DNA of 64,000 nt from an uncultured Clostridia bacterium. Its GTDB lineage: Bacteria > Bacillota > Clostridia > Christensenellales > Borkfalkiaceae. The translations under genes and the position numbers were made by a program. Of the stretch, positions 19,369 through 29,499 are shown in pieces; the stretch's first letter is position 1; every line of letters begins with the position of its first letter. The notes beneath the pieces were generated by a model that saw nothing but the letters and a program-made list of their open reading frames with translations, was not told where the DNA came from and searched no databases. The DNA is taken from NCBI GenBank assembly GCA_947623655.1, contig CANQHG010000004.1:38081-102080 (forward strand), read 5' to 3'.

Positions 19369-19418
19369 TTCGAACATTTCTTTACTCGGCCTGCGGCCTT
19401 CGAAAAGAAACGTTCGAG
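19369..19418. repeat. Hairpin repeat B, short ('empty') form
   Basis: TCGAACATTTCTTT...AAAGAAACGTTCGA arms (13/14 complementary) around actcggcctgcggccttcga. Confidence 0.8.
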
Positions 19419-19545
19419 CGAACCTTCCCCGTTCATCAATCGGGTTGACCGCGGAAGCGTTATATGCAATTACAACAAGGCGCAGGTATGCGCCGAATTG
19501 GGTCGCCCACGGCGGAAGTGATTTCCGCCTAAGGCACGTGATGTT

Positions 19546-19786
19546 GGAATGATTTCGAACATTTCTTTACTCGGCCCGCTTACCTGCCCCCTTTGAAGGG
19601 TGGAGCGGCACCGTTCTTGCTCAACAGCCCTGTGGGCTGTGAGCGTGCCGCGACATGAGGCGTGGCCTCGCCGAAGGGGTTGCGGCGGTCCCTGCCGCCG
19701 CAACGGGTGGCGCGGCGAAGCCGCGTCAGGTGGGGGTTGAAGTTGGGGCAGCTCGCGGGCCTACGAAAAGAAAGTGTTCGAAATAA
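19546..19786. repeat. Hairpin repeat B, long form with ~30-bp imperfect terminal inverted repeats and ~180 bp of GC-rich palindromic interior
   Basis: Left ggaatgatttcgaacatttctttactcggcccgc; right gcgggcctacgaaaagaaagtgttcgaaat is its imperfect inverse. First 31 bp is identical to 19361-19391. Confidence 0.75.
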
Positions 19787-19799
19787 AAAAGGAGTACTT

Positions 19800-21062
19800 A
19801 TGATCAATATCCCCAAGGGGACAAAGGACGCACTGCCGTCCGACATCCACAAATGGCACTTTATCGAGGCGGCTGCGAGAAGAACGTCCGAGAAGTACGG
19901 CTTCAAGGAGATCCGCACGCCCGTCTTCGAACACACGGAGCTCTTTTCCCGCGGCGTCGGCGATACGACGGACGTCGTGCAAAAGGAGATGTACACCTTT
20001 CTTGACAAGGGCGGCCGCTCCGTAACCCTCCGTCCCGAGGGTACGGCGGGCGTCGCGCGAGCCTTTATCGAAAACGGCCTGCAGGGCGGGGTCATGCCTT
20101 TCAAAACGTACTATCTCATCTCCGCTTTCCGCTATGAACGCCCGCAGGCGGGTCGGCTCCGTGAGTTCCACCAATTCGGCGCGGAGCTCTACGGCGCGGA
20201 GGGCCCGTCGGCAGACGCCGAGGCCATCTGCTTTGCCTACAGGTTTTTGCGGGAGATCGGCGTCTCGACGGCTGTGCGGCTCCACATCAATTCCATAGGC
20301 TGTCCCGCGTGCCGCATGAAGTATCAGCAGGCGCTCAAGGAGTATTTCCGTCCCGATCTTGCCGACATGTGCGAGGATTGCCGGAGCCGCTTCGACAAAA
20401 ATCCCATGCGTATGCTCGATTGCAAGGAGGAAAATTGCAAAAAATACACGGCAAACGCCCCCCGCATGCTCGATTTCCTCTGCGATGATTGCAGGGCGCA
20501 TTTTGAGGGCGTGAAGTCTCTTCTGACGGCGGCGGGGATCGTCTATGACGTCGACCCGTCCATCGTCCGCGGCCTCGACTATTACAGCCGCACGGTATTT
20601 GAATTCACGAGCGACGCCCTCGGCGCCCAAAGCACGGTGCTCGGCGGGGGAAGATACGATACGCTCCTTTCCCAGCTCGGCGCCAAGCCCACGCCCGCAG
20701 TCGGTTTCGCGGCGGGATTGGAGAGGCTCATTCTGGTGCTTGACGCGCTCGATCTCGTCCCCGCGGTAAGGGAGACGGATTGCTATCTCCTCGGCATGGA
20801 CGATGCGTCGCGGCAGAAGGCTTTCCTCCTCGCCGAAGAGATGAGAAGCGAGGGGCTCATCTGCGAGACAGATCTTGTCGGCCGCTCCGTCAAGGCCCAG
20901 TTCAAATATGCGGACAAGCTCGGCGCGAGGTTTGTCGTCGTCATCGGGGAGACGGAGCTTCAAGAGGGCGCCGCCGAAGTCAAGGACATGCAAAATTCTG
21001 CCTCTCAGCGCGTAAGATTCGGCGCTTTGGCGCAATATATCAAACAGAGGAGGAAATTGTAA
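19800..21062 (+). CDS. hisS: Histidine--tRNA ligase
   Basis: MINIPKGTKDALPSDIHKWHFIE...; LRPEGTAGVARAF; RYERPQAGRLREFHQFGAELYG; GLDYYSRTVFEF. Confidence 0.95.
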   Translation: MINIPKGTKDALPSDIHKWHFIEAAARRTSEKYGFKEIRTPVFEHTELFSRGVGDTTDVVQKEMYTFLDKGGRSVTLRPEGTAGVARAFIENGLQGGVMPFKTYYLISAFRYERPQAGRLREFHQFGAELYGAEGPSADAEAICFAYRFLREIGVSTAVRLHINSIGCPACRMKYQQALKEYFRPDLADMCEDCRSRFDKNPMRMLDCKEENCKKYTANAPRMLDFLCDDCRAHFEGVKSLLTAAGIVYDVDPSIVRGLDYYSRTVFEFTSDALGAQSTVLGGGRYDTLLSQLGAKPTPAVGFAAGLERLILVLDALDLVPAVRETDCYLLGMDDASRQKAFLLAEEMRSEGLICETDLVGRSVKAQFKYADKLGARFVVVIGETELQEGAAEVKDMQNSASQRVRFGALAQYIKQRRKL

Positions 21063-21380
21063 ATGGTAAAAGAAGTGAGCGGGCAGGAGCTCGACAGGCT
21101 CGTGACCGAAGAAAAAAAGACGGTCGTGTGCGACTTCTGGGCGCCGTGGTGCGGCCCTTGCCGCATGCTCGGCCCCGTGATGGAAACGCTGAGCGAGGAG
21201 TTTAAGGAGAAAGCGGAGTTCGTCAAAGTGAATGTGGACGAAAACGGCGACCTTGCGGCGTCTCTCGGTATCTTCTCCATCCCCGACGTCTATATCTTTG
21301 CGGACGGGGAAGTCAAGACGCACAACCTCGGTTTTCTCCCCGAAGAGAACATGCGGGAATTTCTCGAAGAAAATTTGTAA
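21063..21380 (+). CDS. trxA: Thioredoxin
   Basis: CDFWAPWCGPCRMLGPVMETLSEEF, 105 aa. Confidence 0.95.
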   Translation: MVKEVSGQELDRLVTEEKKTVVCDFWAPWCGPCRMLGPVMETLSEEFKEKAEFVKVNVDENGDLAASLGIFSIPDVYIFADGEVKTHNLGFLPEENMREFLEENL

Positions 21381-21382
21381 TC

Positions 21383-21417
21383 AAAAAACCGTCACATATG
21401 TGACGGTTTTTTGATTT
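21383..21417. terminator. Bidirectional terminator with CACATATGTG core
   Basis: caaaaaaccgtcacatatgtgacggttttttg. Confidence 0.9.
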
Positions 21418-21426
21418 CCGAAAAAA

Positions 21427-22407
21427 TTATCTGTCGTTGAAAGTCGCCTTTTTAAGGGTGTATGTCATGGTCCCGAGGGAGTACATCACGGGATTTTCAA
21501 AGCGGAGAAGCACGCTCCTGTATTTCTTGGAATTTTCGTCCGTCCGCGCCGCGTAGATAAATTTGCGCTGAGGACCGGGCTGTGAGGAACCGTAGGAGCA
21601 GGTGACCTGCACCGCGTCGATACTCGACGAGATCGTCTCCCCATTGCAGTCAAAAGCGACCGCCGTCGTGATCGCCTCGGTGGAGAGATTTACGGTGACT
21701 GGTTTTTGCGTCTGCGGGTCGATGCTGACAAAGGGGACCGTGGAAGAGGCCGAGGAGAGGTTGAGCCCGCGGAGCGCGATCGTGATCTGCTCGTTGTCGA
21801 TGACCGTCTCGTCGACGTCCAGCTTCACGGTGCCGCTGTTCGTCTTTTTCTTCGATTCGGGCGCGGTGATATCGAGCGTGTAGTCGGCGGCAGAGAGATC
21901 TTGCGCGTAGTTCAATTCGTACGTAAAATCATAGGCGGTGTAGAACGTTTCCGCGTTCTGTTCCGTGGAGGGGACGGTCGCATGCACCGTCTTGGCGCTT
22001 CTGATGGGGCGGAGACCCTCTGCGGCCCGCGTGAACCAGACGTCCGTCGTCATGCTGTCTTCAAACATGTCTCCCCGCTCCGTCCCTTTTTCATATCTTC
22101 CCGCGATGTTGAATTGGGTATGGTAGCGGTAAACCTGCATAGACGTCTCTCCCTGTACATAGTTTTCCGCGGAGAGCGTGGTGACGTAAGTGCCGTTGTC
22201 GTAATTGACCGTGATCCCATCGATCGTGTTCGGGAGAAAGGAGACCTCGTATTCGAGCGTTTCGTTCTTTCCCGTGATGTTCTCGACCGTGTTTTCAAAA
22301 TACCAATTAGGCGAAAAACCGAGCGTCATCGTTCCGCCGCAACCCGCAAAGAGAGCGAGGGGCGCAAGAGCCAACACCGAAAGCCTCAACAGACGTTTCT
22401 TTTTCAT
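21427..22407 (-). CDS. Hypothetical lipoprotein
   Basis: MKKKRLLRLSVLALAPLALFAGCGG lipobox; no recognised domain. Confidence 0.75.
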   Translation of the reverse strand: MKKKRLLRLSVLALAPLALFAGCGGTMTLGFSPNWYFENTVENITGKNETLEYEVSFLPNTIDGITVNYDNGTYVTTLSAENYVQGETSMQVYRYHTQFNIAGRYEKGTERGDMFEDSMTTDVWFTRAAEGLRPIRSAKTVHATVPSTEQNAETFYTAYDFTYELNYAQDLSAADYTLDITAPESKKKTNSGTVKLDVDETVIDNEQITIALRGLNLSSASSTVPFVSIDPQTQKPVTVNLSTEAITTAVAFDCNGETISSSIDAVQVTCSYGSSQPGPQRKFIYAARTDENSKKYRSVLLRFENPVMYSLGTMTYTLKKATFNDR

Positions 22408-22542
22408 GCCGTATCCTCCAGACCGTTCTTTGGACTATTATAGCACATTTTTTTTCATTTGTAAAAATAAAACGGCGAAATATCGGAAATTTTCACGCAA
22501 GTATGATATAATAGAATAAATTTTTTCGGAACAGGTGGACGA

Positions 22543-25500
22543 ATGACGAATTTTATCGGCGCTCCGACGCTCAACTGCGCGCTCTCGGCGCTCACTAAGG
22601 TCGTGGAAAAGGGCGAAAGCGCGGGGGAAAAGATCACGGTTTTCTGTGAAGACAAGCTCACTCTCCTTGCCGAGCGTGCCGCCGTTGCCCATTCAAAGGG
22701 GACTTTTTCGACGGAAGTCACGACGTTCGCGCGCTTTTTGAAGGGAGACAGGGCTCTGCTCTCCAAAGAGGGGTCGGTGATGGCGGTCTCCTCCATCCTC
22801 GCGCGGAACACGTTGCTCCGCTGTTTTAAAAAATCGGACGCGAGGGCAGTATACGAGACGATCGCCCAGCTGCTCTCCTCCCGCGCCGACGCCGCGACTC
22901 TCCGCAAGAGCGCCGAAGAGACGGAGGGCATGCTCTCGCGCAAGCTTTCCGACCTCGCCTTCGTCCTCGAAAAATATCAACAATTTCTTGACGAAAAAGG
23001 GCTGCTCGATGAGAACGGATACCTTGCTCTTCTTCCCGGGAAGATCGGCGGGACGCTCGGGGACAGCCATATCGTCTTTTTTGCGTTCCCCTCGTTTACC
23101 CGTCAGGCCGCGGAGGGCGTGCGGGCGGCGGTCATGAACGGAAGAAAGGTCACGGGGATCTTTCTTGCGGGAAAGGGCGGCGCCTATACCAACGAAGCGG
23201 CAAAGATCTTTCTTTCCGTCGCAAAAGAGGCGGGGGAGATCGGGGAAACGTTCTGCGCAAGCGATCTGAAAGACGACGCCGCATTTTTAGCGCACGGATT
23301 GTTTTCTCCGGAGATCTATGGCAAAAAAGCGGAAAAGCGGGAGCATATCCATCTCTTCCGCCCGCAGGACGAGGGAGATGAGGCGGAGACCGTATGCGCT
23401 CTCATCAAAAAGCATATGGCGGAAGACGGGCTCCGCTACCGTGATTTTGCGGTACTTCTTCCCGATAAAGAGAGGTTCCCGCAAATCGAGCGCATGTTTG
23501 CGGGCTATCGCATTCCCTTTTTCTCGGACAGAAAGCGGCCGTTTTCGGAGCATCCGTTCTGCCGCTTTGCGCTCGACGTCCTCGCCTGCGTATACGACGG
23601 CGGTCAGCCCGATTCCGTCGACGCCGTGCTCTCTTCCTGCTATTTCGGGCAGGCGGACGACTATCGGAACTATCTTCTGAAGTACGGCGGCTATCGCGGG
23701 GCGGTGAACCGCGAGATCAAAGACGGAGACGCCGTTAAGGGATACAGAAGAGAGGAGCTCGTCGCCGCGCGGGACAAGATCCGCGCCGTCCTTTCTCTCT
23801 TTCCGCGCGAGGGAAAGGGGAAGAAGTTTATCTCTGGCGTCCGTGCGCTCTATGAATTGACGGACGGAGACGCCGTTACCCAAAAACTCACCGATAAATT
23901 CGCGGGAGTCGAGCGCGAGTTCCTTGATATAGCCCCTCTTTCGGCCGTTCTCTCGGAGATAGAGGGATTGTCGGGCGAGGAGCGGTACACGGCGCGGGAA
24001 TTTATGACCGTGCTCGAAAACGGCCTCGCGGCGCTCGAGATCGCGATGATCCCGCAGTCGTCGGACGCCGTGTTCATCGGCGACGCCACGGAGAGCAAAT
24101 TTATGCGGGTGTCCGTCCTTTTCTGCCTCGGTGCGGACGAGTCTCTTCCCCGCCTTTCCAACGACACGGCCGTCATCACCGACGGCGAGATCAAGCGCCT
24201 TTCCGCGCTCTCCGTAGAGATAGAGCCGCAGATCGACGTCGTAAACAGACGGGCGAAAGAGAGCCTCTATTTCAATCTTTGCTCCTTTGAAAAGGAACTT
24301 TACGTCAGTTGTCCCTTGCGCCTGAACGGCGAGGAAGCGCGGCGCGGCGAAGCATTTTTGTACATCGACCGCATGTGTTTTGGGGCACCCATGTCCGAGA
24401 CTCTCCTCTACAAAAGTTGTGAGAGAGCGCCCGCCATGCGCACGCTCCTCCGTTTGAGAGACGAGTTGGAGTCGGGCAAAGAGGAGAGCGGCGAGGCGTT
24501 TGCTTCGCTCAAAGCCATGCTCGCAAAGGAAGAGGGAGAAGAGACCGTCGGCCGCCTTTTATCGGAAGACGGGAAGAAGACGAGCGCAAAACTTGCCGAT
24601 CTTCTCTTCCGCGGGCCGATCTCGCCAAGTCTTCTCGAGACGTATTTCGGCTGTCCCTATAAGAGTTTCGTCTCTTTCGCGCTCAGGCTCAGAGAACGGG
24701 AAGAACGGACCGCTCTCGACACGGATACGGGCTCTTTCGTGCACACCGTGCTCGAGAAGACGGCGCCCTTTTTCAACGAGATCGAGAGCGAAGAGGTGTG
24801 CAGAGAACTCGCCGAGCGGACGGCGGAAGAATTGCTTACATCCCCCCGCTACGCCTTTCTCGCCGATACGGGCGCGGGAGCTTACACGGGGCGGCGGCTC
24901 GTAAAAGAGTGCGGCGCCGTGACGGCGGCTTGTTATAAGCAAGTCCGCTACTCGGCTTTTTCGGTCTCGGGAACGGAGCGGGATATCTCCCTGCCCGCGC
25001 TCGGGCTCAAGGGAAGAACGGACAGGGTAGACGTCTCCGACGAATATGTCCGCGTCATCGATTACAAGACGGGCGAGATCGACGATAAGCCCGCCGCCTA
25101 CTACACGGGCAGAAAACTGCAGCTCCAGCTCTATCTGCTCGCCGTCTCCGAGGGGAAACTCCCCGCGGGCGCTTTCTATTTCCCCGCACAGGAACAGTTT
25201 GCGGGCGAAAACGACGAGCCTTTCCGCATGAAAGGATTTTTTGTGAAAGACGAGAGCGTCCTCTCCCGCATGGATACCCTGCGCACAGAGGGCAAGAGCG
25301 CATTTTTCGAGGGCGGAGGCCGATCGGAGAAAGGCCTTTCGCAGGAGGAGTTTTCCGATTTTCTCCACTATGCGCTCCTCGTCTCCCAAAAGGCCGTCGG
25401 GGAGATGAAAGAGGGAAACATCGCGCCCTCGCCCTATGAGGGAACGTGCAATTACTGTAAATATAAGGGCATGTGCGGTTTTTCGGGAGAAAGCAGAAAG

Positions 25501-25563
25501 GAAGCTTCCGTCACATGCGCGCAGATCGCCGCCATTGTCAAGGCGGAAAGGGGGGGAGAATGA
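22543..25563 (+). CDS. addB: ATP-dependent helicase/nuclease subunit AddB-like
   Basis: C-terminal PD-(D/E)XK motif VIDYKTG; Fe-S cysteines FGCPYKSF...CNYCKYKGMCGF; directly upstream of addA. Confidence 0.9.
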   Translation: MTNFIGAPTLNCALSALTKVVEKGESAGEKITVFCEDKLTLLAERAAVAHSKGTFSTEVTTFARFLKGDRALLSKEGSVMAVSSILARNTLLRCFKKSDARAVYETIAQLLSSRADAATLRKSAEETEGMLSRKLSDLAFVLEKYQQFLDEKGLLDENGYLALLPGKIGGTLGDSHIVFFAFPSFTRQAAEGVRAAVMNGRKVTGIFLAGKGGAYTNEAAKIFLSVAKEAGEIGETFCASDLKDDAAFLAHGLFSPEIYGKKAEKREHIHLFRPQDEGDEAETVCALIKKHMAEDGLRYRDFAVLLPDKERFPQIERMFAGYRIPFFSDRKRPFSEHPFCRFALDVLACVYDGGQPDSVDAVLSSCYFGQADDYRNYLLKYGGYRGAVNREIKDGDAVKGYRREELVAARDKIRAVLSLFPREGKGKKFISGVRALYELTDGDAVTQKLTDKFAGVEREFLDIAPLSAVLSEIEGLSGEERYTAREFMTVLENGLAALEIAMIPQSSDAVFIGDATESKFMRVSVLFCLGADESLPRLSNDTAVITDGEIKRLSALSVEIEPQIDVVNRRAKESLYFNLCSFEKELYVSCPLRLNGEEARRGEAFLYIDRMCFGAPMSETLLYKSCERAPAMRTLLRLRDELESGKEESGEAFASLKAMLAKEEGEETVGRLLSEDGKKTSAKLADLLFRGPISPSLLETYFGCPYKSFVSFALRLREREERTALDTDTGSFVHTVLEKTAPFFNEIESEEVCRELAERTAEELLTSPRYAFLADTGAGAYTGRRLVKECGAVTAACYKQVRYSAFSVSGTERDISLPALGLKGRTDRVDVSDEYVRVIDYKTGEIDDKPAAYYTGRKLQLQLYLLAVSEGKLPAGAFYFPAQEQFAGENDEPFRMKGFFVKDESVLSRMDTLRTEGKSAFFEGGGRSEKGLSQEEFSDFLHYALLVSQKAVGEMKEGNIAPSPYEGTCNYCKYKGMCGFSGESRKEASVTCAQIAAIVKAERGGE

Positions 25564-28500
25564 ATTTCACGGCAGAACAGAGGCTCGCGATCGACAAGAG
25601 GGGAAAGATCATCGTCTCCGCGGCGGCGGGGAGCGGGAAGACCGCCGTCATGATCGAGCGGCTCGTCTCCCTCATTCTTTCGGGAACGGACGTGAGACAA
25701 GTGCTCGCCCTCACTTTCACCAACAAAGCGGCCGCCCAGATGCGCGACAGGCTGCGCACCGCCCTCTCGGAGCGGCTCGTCTTGTCGGAGGGCGCGGAAA
25801 AAGAGAGGCTCAAAGACCAACTATCCGCTCTTCCCCTCGCCGAGATCGGGACCATTCACGCCTTTTGCGGCAGACTTGTGAGAACGTATTTCTTCCTCGC
25901 CGGCGTCGACGCGGCTTTTACCATCATCTCCCCCGACGACGCCGAGGGAGCGTCGCTCAAGGGACGCGCCATGGACCTCGTGTTCGAAGACGCGTACGAA
26001 CGGCAGGATCCCGCTTTTTCGGAGTTGCTCTCCGTCTATTTCCGCAAGAAAAAGGACAAGCGGCTCAAGACCGTGCTCTCCGCTCTCTATGCGCAGGTGC
26101 GAGAGCTGAGCGACTATCGCGCGATGCTTACGGGCGGCGGGGCGGACTTTTCCGGTATCTGCGATTATCTTGCGGAAGGCTACCGCGGGACGGCGGTTTT
26201 CCTCGAAGAAAGGCTCGGAGCGCTCAGAGAAAAGCTCAAAGAGAACGCCCGCGCCCTTGTCGTGCTCGATGAGGTCGTTGCCGCTTGCCGCGCGATCGAG
26301 GGGGAAACGCTCTTCGGTATGCGTACGGCGGCGCTTGTCCCGCCCGACATTTCCCGAATGCCGCGCATGACAAAGGCAGACGGCGAGGAACTGAAAAATC
26401 TGCGTTTTCTCTCGGGCGCGAGCAAAAAAATCAAGGAGATCTATGCGGAACTGAGAGAACTTGCCGACGAAGAGACCGAGCTTTCCCGTTTCAGACAGGC
26501 GGAAAAGCTCTCGGCGGCGCTTGCCGACTTTCTTCTCCGTTTCGACGGGGAATACACCCGTCTCAAGCGCGAGGCCAACGTGCTGGATTACAACGATCTC
26601 GAACATCTCGCCCTGAAAGTGCTCTCGGACGAAGAGGCGCTCGGCGGGCTCAGAAGCAGATATACGCATATTTTCGTAGACGAATATCAGGACGTCAACC
26701 GCGTGCAGGAACGTATTCTCTCCGTGCTCGCGGGCGACGAAGTATTTCTCGTGGGAGACAGCAAACAGGCGATCTACGGCTTCCGCGGCAGCAGTTCGGC
26801 GTTTTTTGAGGAGAAGAGGGCGGCGTTCCGCAATGAGGGCGGCGATATCCCGCTCAACCGCAACTTCCGTTCGGGAACGGCCGTGCTCAACGCAGTCAAC
26901 CGCGTGTTCATGCCCTTTTTGAAGCATTACGAAGAAATGGCGGGCGGCGACCGCTACAGAGACGCGCAGGGCGCAGTGTGTTTTCACCGCATAGAGAGCG
27001 AAAAGACGGAGCGCGAGACGGCTGGCGTCTATTCGGTGCGCGAGCACGAAGGGCAGCAGAAGCGGGACGCGATCGCGACCTATATCGCAGATCTTATCGA
27101 AGATGAGATCGCGACGCAGATCTACGACGCCGATCGGGGAAAGTTCCGCAAGACAGAATTTTCGGATATTGCCGTCCTCGTGCGGAAACATTCGGGCGAA
27201 ATGGACGCCGTTGTCCGCGAGCTCGGCCGTCGCGATATCCCCGTTTCCGCCGCCGCAAGCGTCAATATCTGCGACTTTTCGGAAGCGCAGCTTCTCATCG
27301 ATTGGCTCTCCCTTCTCGACAACGCCGAGCAGGACGCCCCGCTTTGCACGGCGCTTCTCTCCGCGGTCGGCGGGTTCGGAGAGGATGAACTCGCCGCAGT
27401 CCGTCTCGCCTGTCCCGACGTTTATAACTTCCGTGACGCCTGCCGTGTCTATGCGTACGCCGAAGAGAACAAGACGGAACCCTTGGCGCAAAAACTGCGC
27501 GGATTTTTTGTGTTATTAAAGGACATGCGGGCGCGGGCACAAGTGCTCACCGCCGCGGACGTACTCGCGTCTCTCCTCTCCATGGGGCTGGAAACGCAGA
27601 TCGCGGCGGGGAAAAACGGCGCCTTGCGGCTTGCGCGCGTCAGACGCTTTCTCCTCGCGAGCGAAAACAAGAGCGTTCACGCCTTTTTATCCGATCTCAA
27701 AGCGAGCGGCTACCGTCTCGACTACACGGGCGGCGGCGGGGAAAACGCCGTGCAGGTGCTCACCATGCACGCTTCCAAGGGGCTCGAATATCCCATCGTC
27801 ATTCTCGCCGACCTCGACGTCCCTTTCCACGGAGCGGACAGAGGAGACGTTTTGTTCACCGAGCGTTTCGGCTTCGCCCCCTATGCCTACGACATAGAGG
27901 AGAGACGGGTGCACACCACGCTTGCCCGCCGCGCGAGCGAGCGGTTGCAGGAAGAGGAAGAGCGCGTGGGCGAGACCAACCTCCTGTATGTTGCCATGAC
28001 CCGTGCAAAATACCGCCTGCACATGCTGTTCGAAGACAAGGGCACGGCGATCGATCCCGCTTATGCGGAAAGGATGTCCGATTTTATCGATCTTTCCGCC
28101 ATGTCCGATCTGTTTGCAGAGCCCCCCGCGGCCAAGGGAGAGGCCCTGCCGCACCACGCTTTCAGGGGAGAGGAAAACGGGGCGCTCATCTCCCGTCTTT
28201 GCGCCGTCTACCGCGCGCCCTATGCGTTTGCGGAGAGCGCGGCTCTTCCCCTCAAGAGTTCTGCCACGGATATCATGCGGAGGAACAGGGAAGAGAGCCC
28301 GTCGGGCGGCGGCGGACCCGTCCACACCAAGGAAGAGGGGCTCGCCTACCACGCCTTTCTGGAACATGTGCGCTTCGGGCGGCCCGCGGCGGAAGAGCTT
28401 GCGCGTATGTGCGGGCAGGGGATCTTGTCCCGTGAAGAAGAGGCGCTTCTCGACGCGGAAAAGTTGCAGAAAATTCTCGATCTGCCCTGCTTTCGGGGCA

Positions 28501-28808
28501 TTGAAGAAAAGAGGATCAGACGGGAACAAACCTTTTTGGCGCTTCTTCCCGCCGCCGATCTCTTCGAAACGGACGCCGCGGACGAAATTCTCTTTCAGGG
28601 CGCCATCGATCTTCTCGTGGAGGACGGCGCGGGGTTCACCGTCATCGACTATAAATTCTCGGGGCACGGCGACGAAGCGATCAAAGAGACGTACGCGCCG
28701 CAGATTAAGCTCTACAAAAAGGCCGTCGCCCGTGCGATGGGGGTGCGCGAAGAGAGCGTTGGGGCCCGCATCGTCAACATTGCGCTTCTCCGCGAGATCG
28801 AAATGTAA
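25560..28808 (+). CDS. addA: ATP-dependent helicase/nuclease subunit AddA (UvrD-like)
   Basis: MNFTAEQRLAIDKRGKIIVSAAAGSGKTAVMIERL, LALTFTNKAAAQMRDRL, VDEYQDVN, GDSKQAIYGFRG, VLTMHASKGLEYP; nuclease motif VIDYKFSG. ATGA overlap with addB. Confidence 0.95.
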   Translation: MNFTAEQRLAIDKRGKIIVSAAAGSGKTAVMIERLVSLILSGTDVRQVLALTFTNKAAAQMRDRLRTALSERLVLSEGAEKERLKDQLSALPLAEIGTIHAFCGRLVRTYFFLAGVDAAFTIISPDDAEGASLKGRAMDLVFEDAYERQDPAFSELLSVYFRKKKDKRLKTVLSALYAQVRELSDYRAMLTGGGADFSGICDYLAEGYRGTAVFLEERLGALREKLKENARALVVLDEVVAACRAIEGETLFGMRTAALVPPDISRMPRMTKADGEELKNLRFLSGASKKIKEIYAELRELADEETELSRFRQAEKLSAALADFLLRFDGEYTRLKREANVLDYNDLEHLALKVLSDEEALGGLRSRYTHIFVDEYQDVNRVQERILSVLAGDEVFLVGDSKQAIYGFRGSSSAFFEEKRAAFRNEGGDIPLNRNFRSGTAVLNAVNRVFMPFLKHYEEMAGGDRYRDAQGAVCFHRIESEKTERETAGVYSVREHEGQQKRDAIATYIADLIEDEIATQIYDADRGKFRKTEFSDIAVLVRKHSGEMDAVVRELGRRDIPVSAAASVNICDFSEAQLLIDWLSLLDNAEQDAPLCTALLSAVGGFGEDELAAVRLACPDVYNFRDACRVYAYAEENKTEPLAQKLRGFFVLLKDMRARAQVLTAADVLASLLSMGLETQIAAGKNGALRLARVRRFLLASENKSVHAFLSDLKASGYRLDYTGGGGENAVQVLTMHASKGLEYPIVILADLDVPFHGADRGDVLFTERFGFAPYAYDIEERRVHTTLARRASERLQEEEERVGETNLLYVAMTRAKYRLHMLFEDKGTAIDPAYAERMSDFIDLSAMSDLFAEPPAAKGEALPHHAFRGEENGALISRLCAVYRAPYAFAESAALPLKSSATDIMRRNREESPSGGGGPVHTKEEGLAYHAFLEHVRFGRPAAEELARMCGQGILSREEEALLDAEKLQKILDLPCFRGIEEKRIRREQTFLALLPAADLFETDAADEILFQGAIDLLVEDGAGFTVIDYKFSGHGDEAIKETYAPQIKLYKKAVARAMGVREESVGARIVNIALLREIEM

Positions 28809-28840
28809 AATCCGACATCTTTCCGCAAAGAATGATAAAA

Positions 28841-28882
28841 AACTCCCGTGAGGAAAGGCTATCCTTGTACGGGAGTTTTCAT
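28841..28882 (+). terminator. Hairpin downstream of addAB
   Basis: aaaaactcccgtgaggaaaggctatccttgtacgggagtttt. Confidence 0.6.
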
Positions 28883-28883
28883 T

Positions 28884-29483
28884 ATGGAAAGTTTTTATGT
28901 CATCCGCGATTTTCTCGCATCGTTGCCCCTCTGGAGTGTGCTTGTCCCGCCCTGCGCTCTTTTTGTGTGCGCTCTGCCTCTTCTTGCATACCGCAAAAAG
29001 AGGGTCTATCTTTGGCTCTCGGCGCTTTGCCTTACGGTCGGCGGACTTCTCGCGTTCGGAAAAGAATTCGTCGCGCCGTATCTTCTCCTCTTTTGCGCGG
29101 AGATCCTTCTCCTTTATCCGCTCTTCTGGATCCGCGGGCGGACGAGGCGCAAAGAGGGACGCGAGGAGGAGCTGTATGGAAAATTCAAGCGCGAGCTCGA
29201 ACAGCCCTTTCCCGAAAAAAAGGAATATCCGCCCAAGGTATGCTGTTTCGAGCAGACGGGCGGCGAGACCGCCGAAGAGCGCGGCATGAAGCTCTCGCAC
29301 GTCATCACCCTTCTGGAGAGACTGAAAAAGGAGAAATTGACCCCCGCCGACCGTCTCGAAGTGGAAATGCTCTCGCGCAACGTTGAAGGGAGCAGCGGGC
29401 GCCCGCTCACGGACAGCCAGACCGACGACCTCAACGACAGTCTCTCCGCCGTTTTACGCCTTGTTGCAAAATACAGCCGCTGA
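28884..29483 (+). CDS. Hypothetical membrane protein
   Basis: Two or three N-terminal TM segments, then soluble charged C-terminus; start chosen after the 28841-28882 hairpin. Confidence 0.7.
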   Translation: MESFYVIRDFLASLPLWSVLVPPCALFVCALPLLAYRKKRVYLWLSALCLTVGGLLAFGKEFVAPYLLLFCAEILLLYPLFWIRGRTRRKEGREEELYGKFKRELEQPFPEKKEYPPKVCCFEQTGGETAEERGMKLSHVITLLERLKKEKLTPADRLEVEMLSRNVEGSSGRPLTDSQTDDLNDSLSAVLRLVAKYSR

Positions 29484-29499
29484 ATTGAAAGCGGACGGC

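Noticed and set aside
19590-19740. T-box leader upstream of hisS (GGGTGG...ACCG and AACGGGTGGCGCGG look like the antiterminator box)
   Set aside because: The sequence belongs to GC-rich palindromes inside a TIR-flanked repeat, with no specifier loop or terminator recognised.
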